A DNA stretch of 64,000 bases, from contig OX291543.1 in the NCBI GenBank assembly GCA_946406115.1, positions 24,826,815 to 24,890,814 of the forward strand, read 5' to 3'. Shown piece after piece: positions 25,001-37,000 of the stretch. The notes under the pieces were generated by a model that had not been told where the DNA came from, ran no database searches, and saw only the letters and a program-made list of their open reading frames with translations. This stretch comes from Apoda limacodes. Its lineage: Eukaryota; Arthropoda; Insecta; Lepidoptera; Limacodidae. Each line of letters opens with the position of its first letter. Positions within the stretch are counted from its first letter, which is position 1. Position numbers and translations under genes: made by a program.

Positions 25001-28000
25001 GCGCGGAGACGGTCACCCCGCGGCCGACGCGGCGCGCAGCTGCCGCCCCATCAGAAGAGGACCCGCCACCAACTGAAGACTCCGCTACACAATCAAACTA
25101 GCCCTAAAGACGTGGTCAATAACATAACCTACATCTGTTTAACGAGGTATAGGAGCATAGTCGCAACTACTTGGCTAGTGAAGTTTGTAACATTTATGGT
25201 AGATATAGATAATATGCTACGGTAAATAAAGATTACGGAAAAGTTATGAAGTTAATAAATGTTTGTTTTTCAGTAATTTTCTTTTTTATAATAACAAAGT
25301 TAATCAATTATGTTATACTATTGCATCTGTTCGTTTTTGCAAAAAGCGTTTCTTTTAAGATAACAGAGAAGCCAACCTTGATCTCCACACTTCTGGATAA
25401 TTTCGTCGGCCTCAGCCACTAGAAGTTGATCGGCGGGAGACAAGTCCTGACCCCTGCTGTGGTATACACAACGATTATTAAATTATATGTTAAAAGTAAA
25501 GTATTGTAAAAAAATATGATCTTTTCTACTGTTTTACTTACATATCTTATCTACTTAGATATACCCACACCCACCTGTCCACGTCACCCAAAAACTTCAA
25601 ACATAGACGAAGGTACATACCTATCTTAAGTATCTGCAGTCTTACCTGGAAGGTTATTGCGAAAACGAGTACTCAGGTCTTGCATTCTCGAGGGCAAAAT
25701 GTATGTAACTACATATCACCTCTCGTCTCGAGACCAATAAACTAGATGGCGAGATACTTTCATATATTTTGCCTCCGAAAGCACTAGACCCGAGTACTCC
25801 AGACTTTTTGCAATAAGCTCCCAATACATATCTAATAAAAGTGATTTAAAACTAGCAACAACAAACAGTTTTTTTTTTAAACTTAGGTGTCCTGTTATAG
25901 TTATAATGTTATACGCAGGTATAATAGATCCCACCAAAAGCATTATCATGTAAAATGTTGCCAAGACGAGACCATATGGCTTGTATGTACTTAGGTATGT
26001 AACTTTGAAATAATCAGACAAAATTCCACCGACATCGTTATAGCAGTTTAGGAGGAGTTAGGTGACAAACACACGTACAAAAGAATTATACTTAGAAAAA
26101 AAACCGACCTACACTTGACGTTTTAAAAAATTATTATAACACATCTAAGTTATGATTTTTTAACATAAAATAACTGGCTATGTGTGAGTAGAACAGTTTA
26201 TAATTAAGAAGCAAGTCAAATATGCGTCGTTAGATTACACGTTGTTACAGAATGCGTTGAAGAAATAAAGGTTCACTGCTCGTTCCCCGTAGGTGATAGC
26301 GTGATAATATGTAGCCTATATGATGACCTGACGTCTTAATAATATTCGTGTCAAATTAGAAGTAAATACATACAGATAAACAGACAAAAAATCTAAAAAC
26401 TATATTTTTGGCTTCGGTATCGATTGTAGATCACACCCCAAGTATTCTTTAAAAAAAATATTCAATGTACAGTTTTGAATTTCCTACCATTTTATTATAT
26501 GTATAGACAAGGAGTCCCTATAACAATTTTTAGGCCTCTACAGGGCTGTAGCTAGAGTTGAATCTAAGGTAGGGCAGCGGTGGTTTCATGCACGGGTACG
26601 GCGCAAGTAATTTTTCTATCTTTCATTTTTTTTACCTGCTCGTGAGCGTGAGTATTTAAGGTAGCAGAAGGTAATTGGGTGGGATCGCGGGAAAACAAGA
26701 GCAAAATGGTATTCATTTATAGTACGGGAAAACAATTTATATATACGAGTATTATACCTTAGTTTATGGTACTTTTAAGGTAGGGCATTAGTATTTCTAG
26801 GTAGGGCATTGCCCCACAATGGCCCCCCTTAGCTACGGTCCTGGGCCTCTAGCATCAAAAGAAGTCTCATAAAAACAAGGTTGGAGTGTAAGACTAACAA
26901 GGTTTAGAATTTAATGCTGTTTGTGTACTAATACTAGCTTACATACCAAATTTCAGCTTTCTAGGACTTTAAGAAGTACCCTATGAGTTAGTGACAAAAT
27001 TGGGGTATTTTAGATATCAATAGAATCTTAAGTATGAGAGCTATACTAAAGAAGCTTTATATTTTTAATAAGTCAACTATTGACACCATATCTCGACAAT
27101 TTTGTTTATCTGGTATAATAAAAAACGTCTAAGCACTTCGAGAAAAGGTAGGTAGTTCGCATTTCTATGTGTACTATTTTAGATATATCTAAATATTTCC
27201 TTCTAATTTAAATAGCAATACTTAAGTGTATATTATATTAAAACAGTAGTAATTCAAAACTGTTAAAATAACACGGTCTTCTGTTGGGGCATTACCCAAA
27301 TACCTGTTACTAAACAATTAGTTTTATTTCTTTCTATCTTTTCATTTTAATGCCCCAATGAGGGTTACCAGTGGCTGGGTACACACCCACAGCTTAGTCT
27401 GTGGAAAAGCCTTGTTTCAGCGACCAATAAACTACCAGAGGCGGGACAGGTGATTCTATAGCCGCAACACAGCTTCCGGTAACTGTACCGTACCCATATA
27501 CACTGGTATATGAACTAAACTGGCTTTTTACTAAAATTTTATATGGCCCGTTATTCGGATATCACCAGCCATAAAGAATAATAGTTTACATAATGAAAGA
27601 ACAGGACCAAAATAGTATACCCCTGTGATATTTTCTGACGAACTAAAAGTAAGTTGGGATTGGACAAGTAGATACCTACTTACTAAATTAAATTTGCATT
27701 ATAAAAATACTTTAAACTCCAAATTAAGTAGCTACGAAACATGCTTTGATACCAAAGATAAGTTTTGGGGATTTTAACTTACCGTTACAAAATTTTTGAC
27801 AGCGTGCGTCAGTGTTTCAATTTACCTAAATCCAACATGGATGGAGCGCGAAGTGCTGACTGATATGCTTCTCGGGAGACTCGTGCGAGCTCGCAGAGAT
27901 GACCTCTCTTCTGTCGCTAAAACAGTAGTCACTAGCTGAAGAATTTGGGTCATAAACACACGTTACGGTACCTCATTTTTTTGGCAGGGTTTCTTGATGA

Positions 28001-31000
28001 AGTCGGTGGTTTAAGATACGAGGACATTCACCAATGAGTTTTTTTCTTAATTTCTCTTACATTACAAAACAGAGCAGAATAAGTCACCTACATACATATA
28101 TGACTGCAAAACTGACTGCAGGGTTGGTAGTTAGTACCTAGGTTTATTACCTATTTCGGCCCTGCCATGGGTCATATAATTACAAAATTACCTCTAGTGC
28201 CCCTCAGGCTAAGACTAGCGTGGTGCGATGATTCGTCTTGGGACACACCCTGAAAATATGGTAATATGAAACATGGTATTATCTGATTGATGTGATGGCT
28301 TCATTGACTCAGTGATGAAGAGACATACTGTCTGTTCAATCGAAGGGCATAGGTTCAATTCCCGAACAGAACAAAAATTTATGATGGAGTTTTGTGTTTG
28401 TTTTGAATTTGAGTATTACTTACAACAGAAGTACTTATATAAAGTATTATTTATAGTACACGCCTATATACTACTAGCCTGACTTAGTTTGGGACCAGAT
28501 GAATCAGTGTAATTTGTCCAATAGGTATATTATAATTACTTCAATGGTATAAAAACTTCCTACCGTTTAATAAACGGCAACTCCTAGATGCTTGTCTAAC
28601 TCCAAATCTCCAATGGGAATCGGTTTTCAGACCATTATCGTTGCCATAAAAGTGGAACAAAAAACGATATTATTATTAAGCTCCCCTCGTGCAATCAAAT
28701 TTAAAAAGAGTTTAAAAACGTTTAAGCAATCTACCCACAGACCAATATCTACCACAGAGTAAGCATTAGATACTGAGCCTTATTCCGTGTATGAACTCTT
28801 TCATTGATACCTCTATGCAATCTACTATTAAGATTGAAATACAAACATTGAATGGTTCAATAACTTCAGTGACATCCACTCCGACGCATACTGGACAAAA
28901 CGCGTAGTTCAAGAAAGTCTTGCATAGGAGTTCAATATCTTCTTCAGACTGGATTTGTAGAGCCTAAAACAAAAAAAATCTTTTGAACCGTTTAGTTTTC
29001 TAGAAAAACGTTTAATTATGCTACTCCGTGTCTCTGTTTGTAGTAGTGACTGCCTGTCGAAAAGGGGCGCGGGTTCGATTCCCTCTCAAGACAAACATAT
29101 TTATGTTATGAACATTTGTGTTTATCGAGGGTCTAGGTGTTCTAGATATTCAACCAGCCTCTAACAGTACACTCTTGGACATAGGTCTTTCACAAAGAGT
29201 GCCACCACACCCGATCCTCCGCCTTTTTCATCCAGCCACTTATGGGAACCTTTTTTAGGTGTTCGGTCCACCGGATCGGATCCGTGTTCTCCACCCTAAA
29301 ACACATCTGCCTTAACGGCAATCAGTTCTGCTAAAACTATGGCCTGACAATTTCTTTTTTTATATATGTAGGTATATGTATCTATGTATTTATTTACATA
29401 AAAGTACATGAGTGTTTGTATTCGTTTTGCAGTGCATAGTAAAAGCTTGCATTGTTTAAGGCCAGATGGCGCTGTGTAATATTTAGAAATAATGATTTAT
29501 ATATCATCGTAACCCGAGTCGGGGGCTAAAGCTCATCATCATCGTATCAGCTCATATTAGTCCACTGCTGGACATAAGCCACCTCTATGGCACGCCATTT
29601 CTCCCGCATCCAGCCACCACCAGCCACCTTTTTAAGGTCGTCGGTGCACCGGGCTGAAAGACGTCTAACGCTTCGCCTTCCCATACGCGGTCTCCACTCT
29701 AGGAAACGTCTGCTTGATCGGCCATCGGTCTTCCGACAGACCTGGCCAGCCTACTGCCACTTCAGCTTGCTAATTCTACGCGCTATGTCGGTAATTTAGG
29801 TTCTCTTCCGGATGTGCTCATTTCGGATTCGATCCTTTAGAGACACTCCGAGCATAGTTCGCTCCATTGCGCGCTGTGCGACCTTGAACTTGTGGACCAG
29901 TCCTGCTGTAAGTGTCAACGTTTCGGCGGCGTACAAGTCATGACTGGTAGGACGCACTGGTCAAAGACTTTCTTCTTCAGACTTTGCGGTATAGGCGACG
30001 TGAAGACTTGACGAAGTTTACCACATGCTGCCCACCCTAGCTGGATCCTCCTATCGGCTTCCTTCTCAAAATTGTTCCGGCCCAGTTGGATTTTCTGTCG
30101 GCAAAAGCTGCTCGTAATAAATTGGGTAGACCTGATTAACTTACTCACCATAAAAATCGAATCCAACGTGCACAGATTTCTTGAATCCGTCTGAAACTTC
30201 TCTATAAGTTTCAGAAGACGATCTTCCACTAGGAAGCCAGTGTTGTCCGCCACCAGCTCGAGAATATGTCTTACCTACAAACATTTGAAATGTAGATAAT
30301 ATTTTGATGGTAAGTATATCCACGTTACACTTATCCTTTCTGACCGGCCACTACCACAAGCGGTGAGCGGCGCGACTTTCGTTCTCTCGCTTGACACACC
30401 TATTTAGTTTAGTTTAGTTTGGAGTCTAAACTTTAGACAATGACAATCGTCAAGCGCGCAATAAATGTGGAAGTTGCAAGACGTGCCACTTACCGCTCGT
30501 GGTCGTGCCCGCGGCCACTTAGTCCAGTCGGATTGATATAAAGTCGATTTGCCAATGAAAAGAAATAGTTTATTCTATATCAATATTTTACACCAAACTA
30601 TTTTTCCATCTGTGCTGCAATATTTCGGAATACCGCTAAGGGCAATATTCTGCCTTTGGGGCCTATTGTTTGCTTTTTAGTGGATATTTGAATTATGTTA
30701 TTTTAATTTTTAGTTACCTAAATAAAATAAGCGAAAAAATTAAAAATGTTAACTAGTGATTAATAATTTTTCGAATGTTTTGTATGTTTTAGCAAATAAA
30801 ATTTCTTTTATCAGAAGGAAATTAAAAATATCAGCACAAATGTCAGCACGAGTAACGCCCTTGTCTTACCAGTTTATCTTTGGCGTGCATTGCTACCATA
30901 TTCTTAGGGTCCACAGCTTCTTCAGAAGTAACTGCAGACAGAGTCTTTTTGGCTTCTTCATCGGAATCTGAACATAACATATTTCTATTCCATTAACTAG

Positions 31001-34000
31001 TTGTGCCCATGTTCCCAGAAAAACCCGGAGCTTTGACTTTTTCTATGCAAATTACAATTTAAATTATACAATTATTTTTACAATTTTATCAAATAAAAAA
31101 ACTAGATACTTGTGAATTAGCACTGAAATACATAAAATGCTTTGTCCTGAATGACTGACGGATCAACGCACAGCCTAAGCCGCTGATCGTAGAGACCTGA
31201 AACTTGGAGGGTGTGCTCTATGTATGACGTAGGCATCCGATAAGAAAGGATTTTCCGAAATTCTACCTCTAAAAGGGTGAAAAAGGGGGACAAAGTTTGT
31301 ATGAGAACAACGTAATTCCTTGGTCCAATCTACTTCAAATGCATATACCTTATATAACAGAATTGATTGAAGACGTGTTTCGTATTTTATTGAACTTCAT
31401 CCCCTAACGGGGTTAAAAGGGGGTAGAAAGTTATTATGGCGGTGATTTGCTTCGAAGTTGATATTAATACTCCTTAGTGATTTTGATTTAAATTACATTT
31501 TATTTTGTCACATGTTGGAAAACTCAATCCAATTTTATTCAAAAAAGTTTGAACTCACATAAAATCATAAGCAAATACTCTTTAAAATTGGAATGTCTCG
31601 AAAGTCGCCGTACTATATTTGTACCTTATTTGAAGATTTCTAAGCTTAAAGAGGTTATGCACTTTTTTAGGTGTTTGATTTTTTGTGTATATTGTAATAC
31701 TTACCTATAGTTTCCTTTTTCTACCTATACATATAAAATGCTTTGTGCTGAACAACTGACTGACGGATCAACGCACAGCCTAAACCGCTGATCGTAGAGA
31801 CCTAAAACTTGGAGGGTGTGTTCTTTGTATGACGTAGGCATTCGATAAGAAAGGATATTCCGAAAGGGTGCCAGTCGCACTCGCGTAATAAGGGTAAACC
31901 AATTGTAATGAAATTTTGTTACACACACGCCGGGAATGTTTCCGAGAAAGAAAAACAAGGTCAAGTGCAAGTCGGACTCGCGCAATAAGGGTTAACAGAT
32001 TGTAATGAAATTTTGGTAAGTTGTTATGCACACGCCGGGGAAGGTTTCTGAATTAGTACAACCCTTTCACAATAGGTTGTGAAAACTGGCAGCACACGTT
32101 AGTATTGTAAAGACAAACCTGATGAAATATTTATAAGTACCGTATGAGTACACTGGGTTCGGAAGGCACCTGAAGGAAGGAGCTTTGATTACTTTTAGAA
32201 AATTATTATGATAATAGACTTTTCATAATTTTAGTTTATAATCATAATCATCAATCAATCAAATCAAAGAAGTTCTATGGAATACCTCAAATACAAATAG
32301 GAATCCGAAAGTCAGTTCTTAGAAAATCGTTTTTATCAGATTTTAATCATTGAACGTGAAGTTATCCTGAATCCCTCAGCTTCACAACAATTTCACGATC
32401 ATTTTTTTACGAAAACCTGACAGTAAAGGGGGCTTTTAGAAAATGTAATAGTATGAAGTTGCCCTTAAAGATGACTCTCAGAAAATGTGTGTTAGTGACA
32501 GTTTGAAGTTACCATTAAGAAGGGGGCTCTTTGGTGGTGCAGCAGGCACGGGAGGCGGTGGCTCAGCGAGGATATGCGCGTGCAGTGCCACCTCCGCACG
32601 CCGCACCTCACGCGACAGTTCCGAGCAACGCCACGCACTCATGCGCCATACCTACCTCACAACACATACACACACTAGTCCCACATGTGACTCTGTTACA
32701 GCACAAAATAAATATACAGAAAGAACACTATATACTAAGCGTGCTTAATCTTCCGCCAGCACGCATTTGTCGTTCAAAGGAACTTGAAAAATTTCAAAGG
32801 ACAACATTTACAAGGGCTAATCAGTCCCGATTGCCGCATCACTGTGATAGACTTAAAGTCGAATATATAATGATTAGACCTTCAGTAGGTACTTATTTTG
32901 TGCTATCGGCTTCGTAGTACAGTAGTTTGAAACGGTGAATGACAAGCACAAGCCTGTATACATTATACTTCGTCGCTTCATTCTTCAGATATAGTAAATA
33001 TAACAGTGTAGTATCGTTTAGTCTACAGGCAACTTCGCGCAGTTTTAGAGTTTCAGTCGATTAATAATATCGACTTCAATCTGCGTTCACATCACTAGTC
33101 TGTCTAATTTCATTCCTTTTTTGCGCGAGACAAGCGCACGAGCTTTTGCAAAAATGCCAAAACGCAGTGTTCAAGAGAAATTAGCGCACTATCAACGTAA
33201 AAAAAAGAAGTTAGTAGGCAAGGAACACTAAAAACGTCGTATACGACGCTCTCTTGACCTATCAGAAGAAGAGAATCCTGCAGGTACGTTAATGGTAACG
33301 AATATATTTTATCGATGCAATACCTACATGGAGATTGACTGCAAGTCAATTGCGATAACACGGCTACCTGCGAGGTACCTGTGCTAGAACATGAAAAAAA
33401 CACGTGAAATTTAATAGATATTCACGCTTATCTGTTATCCCCTTACACCCCATGTCATGATCAGTATATTTCCAGGGTTTTTTTTGGCCCCTAAACCAAA
33501 CGAAGGCAAAAGATTATTTTAACCAATTTATTGTAAATACGCATTTTAAAATGGAAGATTATTGAACAGCGTCTAGACTTGTCCCATGGGATGGCTTTCT
33601 AGCCACGGTTGATTTAAAAGACACTTATCTTTCAGTCCCTATTAATTTTAAATATAGTAAATACTTAAGGTTCGAGTTTCAAGCTCCTATCAGTCAAAAT
33701 CGGATAACTTAGCAATTCAGATCGATGCCATATGGCATGCCTGTTGCACCGAGAGTATTTACAAAAATAACGAATATAACCATAACCTACTTACGGAAAC
33801 AAGACCACCAGTCTGTAGTATATCTTGATGACATATTGTGCACAACACGCAGGTGACAATTTAATGAATACTCAGAAAACGTACATTCTACCTTACAACA
33901 ACTACAACTTCTAAAAAGTTCTCTGTATTCAAAAAGTTACAAAGAATTTATAGTAACATAGGTTTAAAATACGATACTCGTGAGTTATTTATGAAATTGC

Positions 34001-37000
34001 CATTAGAAAACCGTAATAATATTACTCAATTAGTAGGTACAAAAATTTTCACGTTTACCGATTAGTACTATTCGCGACTTAGCAAAATTAATTGGTATTC
34101 TTGTATCAGCATCACGGGTTTTGAACGCAAAGATACTGGAGCGACAAGAAATTCTCGCTGTACAACATAACAATGTCTATGAAACAGAAAGTTCTGTTTC
34201 TGAAGTTATCTTGGAAGACCTAAATTGGTGGAAAAATAATATTTGCTCCACATCTTGTACTTTTGAGAAACTTGAATAATAATAATATGTTTCATTTACC
34301 GATGCATCTCGTACAGGTTTGAGCAGTTTGCAACGAGAGACGAGCAAACAGAAAATGGAAAATTACTGAGAGACAACTCTATATTAACTGTTTAGAATTG
34401 CTAGCAATCTTTTTAGGATTAAAAAGTTTTGATAAGTCTAACTGTGCAATATTTTTTAGAGTCGATAACGCTGTGGTAGCCATAACCTATGTTAATAGAA
34501 TGGGATGTATTCAAATTCCCCATTAAAATGACCTAGCCAGAGACATCTGGCAATGGTGAGAAAAACGTAATATTTGGTTATTCGCTTCCTATGTAAACAC
34601 ATAAGAAAACTGCGAGGACGCAGAATCTAAAAAAAATCAACCCAGATACTGAATGGAAACTATCACGTAATGCCTTCCAGGTTGTATGTAAAATCTTTGG
34701 TTATCCAGAAATCGACCTTTTCGCTTCCCGCAGCAATGAAAAATGCGACCTCTTTATGTCCTGGAAACCACACCCAGACGCGCTTGCCGTCAATGCGTCA
34801 ATGCATTTACTATTAACTGGAAACCTAGGTACTTTTATGCCTTCCGACCATTCTCTCTAATTTTAAAATGTCTTCAAAAAATAAAAAAAAGTATTCCCTT
34901 ATTGGCCATTACAACCTTGGTTTCCGCTTTTACAAAAGTTACATGAGTCACAGATACACTTATTCATCCCTAGTAAACCTGTTACAGTCTCATTTCAGGG
35001 AACATCATTCCCTGCACGCGAAACTTACCCTGGGTGCTGTGAAAGGCGTTCGCGCGTCGCGGCGCTCCATCTCGAGCTGTTGAGTTGATGGTGACGTCAT
35101 TGTCCGACAACACCCTTAAACAGTACAGCGTTACTCTCAAACTCTGGTGGCAGTTTTGTATAGACAATAATACCAACGTATTTGAAAACTCAATACCATT
35201 AGTGTTTAGCTTCCTGACGGAGCAATTTCACGAAGGTTGTTCGTATGGTTCACTCAATAGCCACTATAGCTCAGCATTATCGCTATTCTTAGGTGATACA
35301 ATTGGCTCAGATGATCTAATTATACGCCTCCTAAGGGTAGTTTACAAAATAAGGCCTAATCGCCCGAAATATGCTTTTACTTGGGACCCCCAAGTAGTAC
35401 TCAGTTATATATCTCAATGGCAACCAAATTGTGAAATAAATTTTAAAAAAATTCACAAGAAAACTAGCATTTCTTTTAGCACTATGAACGGTACACGAAG
35501 TACAGACGCTCTCGCTAATAAAGCTAGAAAACATCATAATAACAGTACAAAGTTATAATAGCTATAACGTATACGATTAAAACGTCTGCCCTTAATCGCG
35601 AACAACAATTCTCTGTTTACCGTATTTCCAACAAAACACAAAAAATTGTCCTGCTTCAGTTCTCAAGCATTATATTTTTGTATCAAAAAATTTGAGACCA
35701 TCAGAGCTCAATCCATTAGCCGTTGGATTAGACAGGTGATGTTTGAGAGTGGAATAGACACGGTTAAATTCGGCGCCCACAGCACGCGGCACGTGTCCAC
35801 GTCAACCGCAAGCTCCGCTGGGCTTAGCGTAGACGCTATCCGGAGAACTGCAGGCTGGACTGGCATGTCCACAGCGTTTGCCCGTTTTTATAACAGAACA
35901 ATCTTAGAGTCGGCCGAGACCAATTTCGCTAGAGCGTTAGTTTTCTTATCAAATTGATTTATTTACCTGTGATGATAACAAATTATGATTACTATAAATT
36001 CAATTAAAAGAGGTGTTAAAAATTAAAAAATTAAGAATGTCTGTATGCAATATGATTGTAAAGAATAAATAAATAAAAATTTATAAGTTTTTACATGTAA
36101 AATAATTGTATTATATAAAAGTACTGATTAACGCAAGAAACCTTCCTTCTCTAAATATCTACACTGATATATATACTATATCTGAAGAATGAAGTATAGG
36201 TAATACATGATCAAACCAACTTACCAAGTAAAGTTCGTTTGATTATCATATAAGTCGCTTCATTCGAAGATTCCCAAAAACCATAATAAAACTCAGACTC
36301 ACTTTTAAGCCCTAAAATAGGAAGGTTTATTACTAAGCTCTAAAAAAAATGAAATTCGACGGACTAGTAATGGGAACGCTGATTAAAGTCGATACTTTTA
36401 ATCGAGTGAAACTCTAAATTCGAACTTCATGTGGCAAGTTCGTTTGATCATCTATTATACACCATTACTAAAGTATCTATTTACCGCTCTTACTTGCAAG
36501 TAAATCATCTCTTATACAAAGCATATCAGGAATACCAATATAATTAGATGATATAGCCATAGATATGGCGTGTATATGTATAATATATTTTATTCTAAGA
36601 ATCTAACCTTCAGGGAGTCATAAACGAAAACAGATTATTTCTATGTACGTATTATTGATGTACTAGGACTTTATAAGTCACTAGGAGTTGTATGTGACGT
36701 TTGTAACGAGCGTATTTCCAGAGCAATGTAGTAGGGATTTTCATCAACCAGACTTGTGCCTCGAGAGATCAATTGGTAGAGCACTTACACGGAATGTAAG
36801 GAGTTGCAGGTTCAAGTCCTGGCTCAAAGTTAATATTTTCACTGCATTTTTTCTATGAAACTATTATTTTACATTTATAAATAATTAAGGACATTTCATA
36901 ACGTCAATATGTAGGTAAATAGATAAGTACGAGTATACCAATACGAAAAAATTTGGTCATAAGTTAATCTTTTATTAATAAAGAATGAAATCTTTCCTAT

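Larger units (their letters stand above)
32960..36480 (+). mobile_element. DIRS-like tyrosine-recombinase retrotransposon, decayed
   Basis: About 3.5 kb inside DRC1 between exons 32513-32651 and 37040-37276, transcribed opposite to DRC1. In order: a gag-like start (33153), a reverse transcriptase (33580-33860), RNase H/linker (about 34290-34850), a tyrosine recombinase (35085-35957), then repeats. DIRS-type repeats are present: 32977-32996 pairs with 36174-36193; 33045-33090 pairs with 36374-36420 at about 85-90 percent; AAGTTCGTTTGAT recurs at 36231 and 36436. The crossing order (left end to internal region, left inner part to right end) is what DIRS elements with an internal complementary region show. 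Many stops and shifts; not active. Confidence 0.88.

Noticed and set aside
24989..25225. Plus-strand Arg-rich ORF
   Set aside because: Antisense of the GC-rich DRC1 exon 24950-25084, whose splice phases fit.
32485..32917. Two overlapping plus-strand ORFs
   Set aside because: Antisense of the Pro-rich DRC1 exon 32513-32651.
36760..36828. tRNA gene
   Set aside because: Acceptor stem unpaired and C at position 33; kept only as a tRNA-like relic.
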